In this document: one piece after another, positions 7,731 through 14,217 of the stretch
How positions within the stretch are numbered: position 1 is the stretch's first letter
How the letters are laid out: each line of letters starts with the position of its first letter
Virus record (IMG/VR): IMGVR_UViG_3300044568_001864
Coordinates: 1 to 30,695 of that record
From: a virus
Reading direction: 5' to 3' (one strand)
DNA: 30,695 bases
Position numbers and translations under genes: made by a program
Notes under the pieces: generated by a model
Told to the model about the DNA's origin: nothing
Database searches by the model: none
The model's input: the letters and a program-made list of their open reading frames with translations, nothing else

Positions 7731-8018
7731 TTATGTTACAGGTAAATCTCGGCAGAGTTCAAACAATTGCGTGGCACGTTTGAGTTTAAAGTTTTTGTGG
7801 TTGTACATGTACTTTCTCTTGCGCTCTGCAATGTCCAGGGCCTCCATCAGACGCCATTTGGTGTCAAAGTCTGACTGCATCAAAATACGATTCATATCCA
7901 CAATGTCCAGGCTGTACTCCACCCATTTTTCTGTGGCTTTTATTAGGTCATAGGGCACCACTGCTTTGGACTTGTTGGCAGTAGAGTACTTTGCAACAAA
8001 ATTTGCTGCCTTTTGCAT
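7731..8018 (-). CDS. Small basic protein of unknown function, 95 residues
   Basis: I do not recognise this protein. It is predicted to be mostly helical and basic, with a central segment MNRILMQSDFDTKWRLMEAL and a Lys/Arg-rich stretch ERKRKYMYNHKNFKLKRA. The start is placed at the ATG at 8018, which GGAG precedes by five bases. Using an earlier start in the same frame would run through a sigma70-type promoter and the neighbouring gene. Its promoter at 8046-8074 predicts a leader of about 20 nt. It is followed 12 bp later by the 378-residue unknown gene and could be the first gene of a unit with it and the radical SAM gene. Confidence 0.75.
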   Translation of the reverse strand: MQKAANFVAKYSTANKSKAVVPYDLIKATEKWVEYSLDIVDMNRILMQSDFDTKWRLMEALDIAERKRKYMYNHKNFKLKRATQLFELCRDLPVT

Positions 8019-8045
8019 ACGGGCTCCTGTAGTGAACAAGTGTGT

Positions 8046-8074
8046 ATTATAGCAGATCGTGATTATTTGGTCAA
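8046..8074 (-). promoter_or_regulatory. Sigma70-type promoter of the 95-residue gene
   Basis: On the minus strand, TTGACC at 8074-8069 and TATAAT at 8051-8046 are separated by 17 bases. This is five of six and six of six against consensus. The -35 element is made of the last codons (Leu-Thr) of the upstream 89-residue gene. Predicted initiation near 8039 leaves a leader that includes GGAG. Confidence 0.8.
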
Positions 8075-8332
8075 CTGGGCAGAAAGTAGTACTAAAGTAA
8101 GATCTGATTCCCTGCGGAAGGAGACCCAGAATGGGCGGTTGGCGCGGCCGTTGTTTTTGCCAAAGTAAGCATGCCAATCGTTGGTGGGCATGTAGCCTCG
8201 GCCTCCCAGTTTGGTCTTGCATATTTGTTCAAAAGATGTGCCTTCCCCCAGCCAACTATCACATCGCACAGCAATCACATGCCCGTGCTGTTTGTATTGG
8301 CGGAATCTGCGGTCCAGTTTAACTACTTTCAT
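8063..8332 (-). CDS. Small protein of unknown function, 89 residues
   Basis: I do not recognise this protein. It begins MKVVKLDRRFRQYKQHGHV and contains NDWHAYFGKNNGRANRPFWV and a final hydrophobic strand TLVLLSAQL. The composition suggests a small soluble alpha/beta protein with no membrane anchor. The ATG at 8332 is chosen over the TTG two codons upstream. No ribosome binding site is visible, and the ATG lies seven bases after the -10 box of a strong sigma70-type promoter, so the message may be leaderless. The end of this gene encodes the -35 box of the next gene's promoter. Being led by a host-type promoter, it may be an early gene. Confidence 0.7.
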   Translation of the reverse strand: MKVVKLDRRFRQYKQHGHVIAVRCDSWLGEGTSFEQICKTKLGGRGYMPTNDWHAYFGKNNGRANRPFWVSFRRESDLTLVLLSAQLTK

Positions 8333-8338
8333 GCCCAA

Positions 8339-8367
8339 AGTATAACAGGTTGTGAATTATTGGTCAA
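8339..8367 (-). promoter_or_regulatory. Sigma70-type promoter of the 89-residue gene
   Basis: On the minus strand, TTGACC at 8367-8362 and TATACT at 8344-8339 are separated by 17 bases, each five of six against consensus. The predicted start of transcription coincides with the A of the ATG at 8332. The promoter occupies most of the 55-bp divergent spacer that also carries the plus-strand late-type box. Confidence 0.75.
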
Positions 8368-8373
8368 CCGGCC

Positions 8374-8381
8374 CATAAATA
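8374..8381 (+). promoter_or_regulatory. Probable T4-type late promoter for the neck-terminator genes
   Basis: CATAAATA matches the T4 late consensus TATAAATA at seven of eight positions. It lies six bases before the ATG at 8388, so transcription would begin at or next to that ATG. No ribosome binding site lies between them. It drives in the opposite direction to the sigma70-type promoter a few bases away. Confidence 0.55.
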
Positions 8382-8387
8382 TATGTT

Positions 8388-9746
8388 ATGCCACGTCTAA
8401 GTTTATACCGCCCAAATCGCACAAGAGACTACCAATTTTTTGACCGCACCATCAGTGAAATGTACACTGTGGGCGGATTAGATATCTATGTTCACAAATA
8501 TCTGGGCCCACAAACTGGGGGCGAGGACTCTGCGCTGTCGGGCAATGCTGATGCCACACAGCCCATTTATGATGAGCAAAGCCCCTTAAACATTCAAGAC
8601 TTGCTGTTGCTGGAAAACAGAGACAGAGTGTATGCTCCAGATATCTATGTCATGCGCGGTGTGTATCGTGTGCAGGATGTGGACTTTGATCTAACACAAT
8701 TTGGATTGTTTTTAAACTCAGATACCTTGTTTGTGACCTTTCACTACAACGATATGATAGATACGTTTGGTCGCAAACTCATGAACGGTGATGTTATTGA
8801 AGTGCCAAACCTGAAAGATTATAATCCCCTAAATGCTGCCTTGCCATTAGCCTTGCCCAGATACTATGTGATCCAGGATGCTAACTTTGCGTCAGAAGGT
8901 TTCAGTCAAACTTGGTTGCCGCACTTGTGGCGCATCAAGGCCACACCACTGACCAATGCACAAGAATACAACAGCATACTAGACAAGCCGTTTGTGTCTG
9001 AATACATTTGGGATCCGGGTGATTTCTATCCTGGCGGTAGCATTGTGAATTACGGTGATGTGTATTATCGAGCCACGAGAAATGTGCCTGCTGGCACAGA
9101 AATTACAGATACAACTTATTGGTCTGAGTATACTCCGCCCACAATCTCTGACATGCAAAGTACCCGACCCAAAGATCAACAGATCAATGACGACATACTT
9201 GCACAGGCCAATGTGGAAGTTCCACTCAGTGGGTACGATGTTGAAAAGTTCTATGTTGTGGCCACACTGGACGATGGCCAACCTGCCAATCCGACCAGCC
9301 TGAGCACAATTGACGGCACCACAGTGGATGGTACACAGGGTGGCATGAACATCACTCCACGAGCAGATGGTTATACAGCAGGCTATCTAACTGGTGATGG
9401 TTTTGCTCCTAACGGCTTGCCTGTGACTCCAGGTGTGAGCTTTCCAGCCAATGCTGTGAGTGGCGATTACTGTTTGAGACTGGACTACAAACCCAACAGA
9501 CTGTTTCGCTACAACGGAAGATCATGGATCAAGATCGAGGAAAAAGTGCGAACACAACTAGACAATGCCGCAACCAATCAAACACAACGCTCAGGTTTTG
9601 TGAACAATACATACACTACCAATACCACGGACTTGGGTGCTGTACCACAGCGTCAGAGTTTGAGTCAAGCTCTCAAACCCAAGGCAGACAATGGTGACCA
9701 AGGCGGCTTCTTGCCACCTAACCCACCACCACCTTATTCAAGATAA
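8388..9746 (+). CDS. gp14: Neck protein, T4 gp14-like, with an added carbohydrate-binding-like module
   Basis: This 452-residue protein resembles T4-type gp14, which completes the head neck with gp13. The N-terminal block FFDRTISEMYTVGGLDIYVH and the stretch FGRKLMNGDVIEVPN, followed by a Tyr-rich strand region near residues 160-200, fit that family. T4 gp14 is only about 256 residues. The excess lies after residue 200. Residues 202-247 (YPGGSIVNYGDVYYRATRN with a later YW) look like a CBM5/12-type chitin-binding module. Residues near 360-385 contain a further aromatic segment with RYNGRSWIKIEE. The C-terminus is Pro-rich. No ribosome binding site is visible. Two bases separate it from the gp15-like gene, so both are co-expressed. 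The gp14 call rests on weak similarity plus context. Confidence 0.55.
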   Translation: MPRLSLYRPNRTRDYQFFDRTISEMYTVGGLDIYVHKYLGPQTGGEDSALSGNADATQPIYDEQSPLNIQDLLLLENRDRVYAPDIYVMRGVYRVQDVDFDLTQFGLFLNSDTLFVTFHYNDMIDTFGRKLMNGDVIEVPNLKDYNPLNAALPLALPRYYVIQDANFASEGFSQTWLPHLWRIKATPLTNAQEYNSILDKPFVSEYIWDPGDFYPGGSIVNYGDVYYRATRNVPAGTEITDTTYWSEYTPPTISDMQSTRPKDQQINDDILAQANVEVPLSGYDVEKFYVVATLDDGQPANPTSLSTIDGTTVDGTQGGMNITPRADGYTAGYLTGDGFAPNGLPVTPGVSFPANAVSGDYCLRLDYKPNRLFRYNGRSWIKIEEKVRTQLDNAATNQTQRSGFVNNTYTTNTTDLGAVPQRQSLSQALKPKADNGDQGGFLPPNPPPPYSR

Positions 9747-9748
9747 AC

Positions 9749-11170
9749 ATGCAACAATTTTTTTACGACGCACAAATACGCAGGTTCCTACTGCAATTTA
9801 CCAGAATCTTTTCAGGATTCCAAATTGAGTACGGCAACGAAACTGACGGCGTAAACAAAGCCACCCTGTTGCGTGTGCCTGTGCGCTATGGTGATTCCAG
9901 TCGCAATGCACAGACCATCATTCAAGAAAACTCTGCCAGTGCATTGCCATCAACTCCCTTAATGACTTTTTACATCAACAATCTTGAATACGATCGACCA
10001 AGAATACAAGATCCCACTTTTGTGGACAGATTCTCAGTGCGCCAACGCACATACGACACTGCTACAGAATCATACGACACCACACAAGGCAATGCATTTA
10101 CCATTGAACGACTGATGCCTGTGCCGTACAAGTTGAGTGTAACACTGGACATTTGGACATCAAACACCAATCAGAAATTGCAATTATTTGAACAGATTTT
10201 GACCCTGTTTAATCCTTCGTTAGAACTACAAAGTACAGACAACTACATTGACTGGTCAAGTTTGAGTGTGATGTATTTGGATCAACTGAGTTGGAGTTCA
10301 AGAACTATTCCAATGGGCACAGAAAATCCCATTGATATTGCCAGCATCAAATTCTCCATGCCCATATGGATTTCATCTCCAGCCAAGATCAAGAAACTGG
10401 GTGTGGTGGAACGCATCATTGCCGGCATCTTTGACGCACAAGGTGACGCTGCTGATGCCATAACCAACAACGATCTGTTGCTGGGAACTCGTCCCATGTT
10501 CACACCGTGGGGTTACAAACTGGTTGTGATCAACAATCAGATTCAAGTGCTGCCGGCTCGTACTGTGGTGCCCAATGGTGCTTATGCGGACTTAGATCCC
10601 ACTGCTATTGTGGCAGATTCGCCATTGTTATGGCCTGCTGTGATTTCAGCGTATGGCGTGTTGCGTCCGGGTATCAGTCAGATTAGATTGAATCGTCCTG
10701 TTGAATCGCCGCCAGACAGTGACAGTCCACCCATTATTGGCACCATTGTGATCAACCCTGATGATGATCGATTGGTCATATTCACTCCTGATGCAGACAC
10801 AGCACCACAAAATACGCTGAATCCAATTGACGCTATCATTGATCCGCTGATCAGTGGTCCAGGAGACGGATTGCCGTCACCTGTTACAGGTGTGCGTTAC
10901 TTGTTGACCGAAAGCACTGGCAACTATGACAATGTGGCCAACCCTACTGCTTGGGCAGGCACAGCAGGACAGCCGTTGGTGGCGTCAGCCAATGACATCA
11001 TTGAGTGGGATGGCGCACGTTGGCGTGTGTCATTTGTGAGTGCGGGAGAAACTGCGGTGCAGTATGTGACCAACATAACTACTGGTACACAATATGAATG
11101 GACTGGAGCAGAATGGACCAAAAGTTATCAAGGGGAATACCCAGCAGGCACCTGGAGCCTAGTACTGTAA
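9749..11170 (+). CDS. gp15: Tail sheath stabiliser and tail terminator, T4 gp15-like
   Basis: In T4, gp15 caps the finished tail tube and sheath and joins the tail to the head. The N-terminus (FFYDAQIRRFLLQFTRIFS, then LRVPVRYGD) follows the gp15 pattern. So do YINNLEYDRPRIQ, the segment MPVPYKLSVTLDIWTSNTNQ and FEQILTLFNPSL. T4 gp15 is about 272 residues; this protein has 473. Conserved gp15 sequence ends near residue 235 (LGVVERIIAGIFD). The extra C-terminal part holds aromatic segments such as IIEWDGARWRVSF and YEWTGAEWTKSY, similar in style to those in the sheath and fibres. Its last codons overlap the Nudix gene. The assignment is well supported for the first half; the extension has no assigned role. 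Confidence 0.8.
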   Translation: MQQFFYDAQIRRFLLQFTRIFSGFQIEYGNETDGVNKATLLRVPVRYGDSSRNAQTIIQENSASALPSTPLMTFYINNLEYDRPRIQDPTFVDRFSVRQRTYDTATESYDTTQGNAFTIERLMPVPYKLSVTLDIWTSNTNQKLQLFEQILTLFNPSLELQSTDNYIDWSSLSVMYLDQLSWSSRTIPMGTENPIDIASIKFSMPIWISSPAKIKKLGVVERIIAGIFDAQGDAADAITNNDLLLGTRPMFTPWGYKLVVINNQIQVLPARTVVPNGAYADLDPTAIVADSPLLWPAVISAYGVLRPGISQIRLNRPVESPPDSDSPPIIGTIVINPDDDRLVIFTPDADTAPQNTLNPIDAIIDPLISGPGDGLPSPVTGVRYLLTESTGNYDNVANPTAWAGTAGQPLVASANDIIEWDGARWRVSFVSAGETAVQYVTNITTGTQYEWTGAEWTKSYQGEYPAGTWSLVL

Positions 11171-11592
11171 AAGCAGTGGGTGTATGGTTCCTGGCCCGTG
11201 ACACTGGCCGTTATCTATATCTCTTAAGAAATGACGTCAAACATCCTGGCGCATGGGGATTACCTGGCGGCAAGGTAGAAGCAGGCGAAACGCTGTTGGG
11301 CGGAATGGAACGTGAATGCCAAGAGGAATTAGGCAGTTTTCCAGACTATCGTCGACTCATGCCACTAGAAAAATTCACATCAGCAGATGGTGTGTTTGAA
11401 TATCACACCTGGGTTTGTGTGCTGGATCAAGAATTTCAGCCTGTGTTAAACGACGAACACATTGGCTATGCATGGATTGCTGTGGGCACATGGCCCAAGC
11501 CCATGCATCCTGGCTTGTGGAGCACACTAAACATTGATAGTGTTCAACAAAAACTGGCTGCTGTGGAACGAGTAGAGTTGGCCAGTTTGTGA
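11113..11592 (+). CDS. Nudix hydrolase
   Basis: This 159-residue enzyme has a complete Nudix box at residues 53-75. It shows G-x5-E (G53 to E59), seven residues, then RE at 67-68, a hydrophobic-like C69, and EE at 71-72 followed by LG, matching GX5EX7REUXEEXGU. Such enzymes hydrolyse nucleoside diphosphate derivatives with Mg2+; the substrate here cannot be told. GAWGLPGG before the box is typical. The ATG at 11113 is chosen because GGAG lies four bases upstream. An ATG at 11098 in the same frame is possible. The gene overlaps the end of the gp15-like gene by 58 bases, and its stop codon is one base from the convergent stop at 11594. A role in nucleotide clean-up or NAD and RNA cap metabolism is inference only. 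Confidence 0.88.
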   Translation: MDQKLSRGIPSRHLEPSTVKAVGVWFLARDTGRYLYLLRNDVKHPGAWGLPGGKVEAGETLLGGMERECQEELGSFPDYRRLMPLEKFTSADGVFEYHTWVCVLDQEFQPVLNDEHIGYAWIAVGTWPKPMHPGLWSTLNIDSVQQKLAAVERVELASL

Positions 11593-11593
11593 C

Positions 11594-11866
11594 TTATGCG
11601 TTTTCCAAAGCGGTTATACGAGCGGTTAGTTGGGTGATGAGTGCTTGTTGTTGTTCTAGTAAAGTTTGTAAACTAGAGACTTGGGGGTCAGTCTGATATA
11701 CAGGGACGGGTGCTTCTAAAAAAGCAAGGTGATGGGCTACCAATTCGGGAATTTCAGTTTCACTGTTTGCACAAAAAACATTAAAGTTAATTTTTTCCCC
11801 CAAATGTTCCATTGAAATATTATATCCAAATGATTGGTCTTGAATCTTGTTGACAGTATATTCCAT
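11594..11866 (-). CDS. Small protein with C-terminal coiled coil, last gene of the fibre operon
   Basis: This 90-residue protein is not recognised. Residues 1-55 look like a small alpha/beta domain (MEYTVNKIQDQSFGYNISME). Residues 62-90 form a Gln- and Leu-rich heptad pattern (SLQTLLEQQQALITQLTARI), a likely coiled coil ending at the C-terminus. AAGGA six bases before the ATG at 11866, and only eight bases after the preceding stop, support expression with the fibre genes. It could be a fibre-associated or assembly protein, but that is inferred from position only. The gene ends one base from the convergent Nudix stop. Confidence 0.75.
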   Translation of the reverse strand: MEYTVNKIQDQSFGYNISMEHLGEKINFNVFCANSETEIPELVAHHLAFLEAPVPVYQTDPQVSSLQTLLEQQQALITQLTARITALENA

Positions 11867-11874
11867 TTTTTTCC

Positions 11875-13833
11875 TTAAGCTGTATCCCTTGTTCGGACAA
11901 AGAAGAACCCAAATGTAGCAGTTCCACCATAATTATTAGTCCAAGTATACCCACCAATACCACTGTTATAAGCAAAAGATCCAGCTTGAGCAATGACGTT
12001 TGAAACTACAGTTACTGCTCCGCCACCGCAAAGGTACAATGTTATAGCTCCATTAAACCAATTATTCACTACTAGCATTCCTGACGCACTAGGAAAATCA
12101 ACTGTGCCGCCGTTAGCAATACTGGTAGCTCCTCCAGTTACGTCAACTGTGTATTTACCAGGTGTTTGAGTAATTTTAAAGTTACCGTCATAAGTAAGGC
12201 GCATCCGCTCACCCCAGCCGCCGTTGTAGGTTTGGAAAGCAATATTGCCAGAAGCAGTTCTTGAGCCAATAACTCCTGTATTTTGGTTGGTCATTGAACC
12301 CAACCACAAGCCTGCCCCATTGCCTGAATCATCTTCAATTAGAGCAAAACCAAGTTTGGTGTTTGCGGTTCCTGCGCCTGTGCCAGATGCAATAACTTGA
12401 AGTTTCCCATCAGGAGCAGAACCCCCTGTTCTCCCAACTTGAAGCACCCCGTCGGAGCTGATTCGCATATTTTCGGTAAATCCACCTACCCCGGTTATTG
12501 CTGACCATGCGCCGAATGTAAGCGCAGTGCCAGATTTAACGCCTACTGCTGAGTTTGCGCTTGAATGACCGCTCCATACGCCAACAAATTTTGAGTTATC
12601 AGAGTTGCTGGCAAAAATGTTTGTACCAGTGCTTGTACTTGCTGATTGAATTAAAAACGCATATGACGCATCACTAAATTTACCAGTAGAAGGTGATGTA
12701 GTCCCAACACCCAAGTTACCGCCTTCATCAAGGTACATCATGGTTTGAGCATTTTGTCTTTCATAAAATCCAAGACCACCTGCTGACGCAGAATCAGCAT
12801 AAATTTCCCAAGTGCCAGAGCCAGTTGTTGTTGAGCTAAGTCTTAATGCGGGTTTAAGTCCAGAAATCATCAAACCACCAGAGCCAGCGGTAAATGATGG
12901 CGAACTCGTCCCAATACCCAAATTTGTACCATCAAAAACCAGCGCAGTACCACTTGTTGCTACCTTGGAGTCATTGAGATATACCACACCATTGGCTGTG
13001 CCATAAGACAAAGTTTGATTAGATGTGAAAGTGGCATTGTTTGCACTGATGTTGCCGGCTGCTGATATCAACCCACCTGTTAAGATATTGCCGCCGGTTA
13101 CGTTGCCAGTTACGCTGGCTGCACCACTTACGTTGGCACCATTGCTAACTACCCAGATGTTGCCGGTGCTGTTGTAGGTGATACTTGCATACTGTGCGCC
13201 AGCTGGGCCAACTTCAATACCACCTCCATTAGCAGCGGCGGCAGTGGCTGCATTGTTGGCCATGTTAATGGTCAAGTCATTTGTGGTAACGTTGTTGGAG
13301 TTGATATATGTTACATTACCAGTAACACTCAAATTACCTTGAATGAAAACTGCGCCACTTGATCCTGCAGAAGCAGGATCAATTGTGATTATACTATCAG
13401 TTGAGCTGATTGTGTTGCCGGTTAACGACAATGTACCAGCTGTTAATCCAGTAGTTGCAATTACGTTACCGCCAGCAATATTACCGGTTGCGGAGATCAA
13501 TCCACCTGTTAGGATATTGCCACTGGTTGTGTTGGCTGTAACAGTTAAACTGCCTAATGTGCCAACACTTGTGATGTTTGTTTGTGCGGCTGTGGTCAAT
13601 GTGCCCACAATGTTGGTACCTGACAAGTTGCCACCCAATACATTGCCAGTGGCACTAATCACGCCAGTGGCCAATACATTGCCACTGTTCACATTGTCAC
13701 TCACGTTGATACTCACAAACGTATTGCTGACAGATGTGCTCACCGTCCATGCTGTGGCCGCACTGCTGTAAGTATAAGTTATACCATTAATGTTGGCTTG
13801 CTGACCATTAGTTGGTGATGTTGGAAATGCCAT
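11875..13833 (-). CDS. Tail fibre protein with repeat shaft and globular tip, 652 residues
   Basis: This is a probable distal fibre or receptor-binding protein. Residues 1-40 form the shared MAFPTSPTNGQ domain also found in the next two fibres upstream. Residues 50-140 contain repeats of the TGNxxGGNxLTGGLISA type. A module at about 145-235 (ITIDPASAG, TTNDLTINMANN, GGGIEVGPAG) is also present in the 2445-residue protein. LGIGTSSPS near residue 303 and LGVGTTSPS near 375 are motifs seen in many marine phage fibres. The last 80 residues (VDFPSASGMLVVNNW, TLYLCGGGAVTVVSN, GFFFVRTRDTA) look like a beta-rich tip. It lacks the C-terminal domain of the two larger paralogues. The start at 13833 overlaps the preceding stop by one base (TAATG), suggesting coupled translation. 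Confidence 0.82.
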   Translation of the reverse strand: MAFPTSPTNGQQANINGITYTYSSAATAWTVSTSVSNTFVSINVSDNVNSGNVLATGVISATGNVLGGNLSGTNIVGTLTTAAQTNITSVGTLGSLTVTANTTSGNILTGGLISATGNIAGGNVIATTGLTAGTLSLTGNTISSTDSIITIDPASAGSSGAVFIQGNLSVTGNVTYINSNNVTTNDLTINMANNAATAAAANGGGIEVGPAGAQYASITYNSTGNIWVVSNGANVSGAASVTGNVTGGNILTGGLISAAGNISANNATFTSNQTLSYGTANGVVYLNDSKVATSGTALVFDGTNLGIGTSSPSFTAGSGGLMISGLKPALRLSSTTTGSGTWEIYADSASAGGLGFYERQNAQTMMYLDEGGNLGVGTTSPSTGKFSDASYAFLIQSASTSTGTNIFASNSDNSKFVGVWSGHSSANSAVGVKSGTALTFGAWSAITGVGGFTENMRISSDGVLQVGRTGGSAPDGKLQVIASGTGAGTANTKLGFALIEDDSGNGAGLWLGSMTNQNTGVIGSRTASGNIAFQTYNGGWGERMRLTYDGNFKITQTPGKYTVDVTGGATSIANGGTVDFPSASGMLVVNNWFNGAITLYLCGGGAVTVVSNVIAQAGSFAYNSGIGGYTWTNNYGGTATFGFFFVRTRDTA

Positions 13834-14217
13834 TATAATCTTCCTACTGCAATTTCAATTGTGCCAGATGCGCCAACAAAGTCTTCAACTGCTTTGCCAA
13901 TCACTGTGCCCATGGCCGGTGTGGCACATGCCTGTGCATGACCATTACCTGCTGACACCATCATATCGCCTTTGCGTACAGGTCCGATCACCAGGGTTGG
14001 AACTCGGCCAGACAGTGCCACGGCTGCTGTGTGCGTGGATTCCAAAGTGGAATTCATCAAGTGAGCCGGATTTGTAGATACCACACCGGCTATTCTATTA
14101 CTTCCGGATTCCACACTCAATGTTATTTCGCATGTGCCACCAAAATCTACCACTGTGCCTGGTGGATATTCGGCATCAGCGGAATACAATTCTGCCAAGT
14201 CAGCATATTTGGCTGTA
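13833..14217 (-). repeat. Shared C-terminal fibre domain, copy 2
   Basis: This segment encodes about the last 127 residues of the 1288-residue fibre. It aligns without obvious gaps with the end of the 2445-residue fibre (17709-18105). Common landmarks are YADLAE, PGTV, GVVSTNPA, LMN, GRVP, GPV, KGD and IGK. The nucleotide sequences have diverged strongly, so the duplication is old. Confidence 0.75.

Noticed and set aside
8019-8222. A 68-residue N-terminal extension of the 95-residue protein.
   Set aside because: It runs through a strong sigma70-type promoter and the end of the 89-residue gene. The ATG at 8018 has a good ribosome binding site.
11875-13833. A diversity-generating retroelement acting on the fibre tip.
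   Set aside because: No reverse transcriptase gene or template/variable repeat pair with adenine-directed differences was seen in the window. A distant one outside it cannot be excluded.
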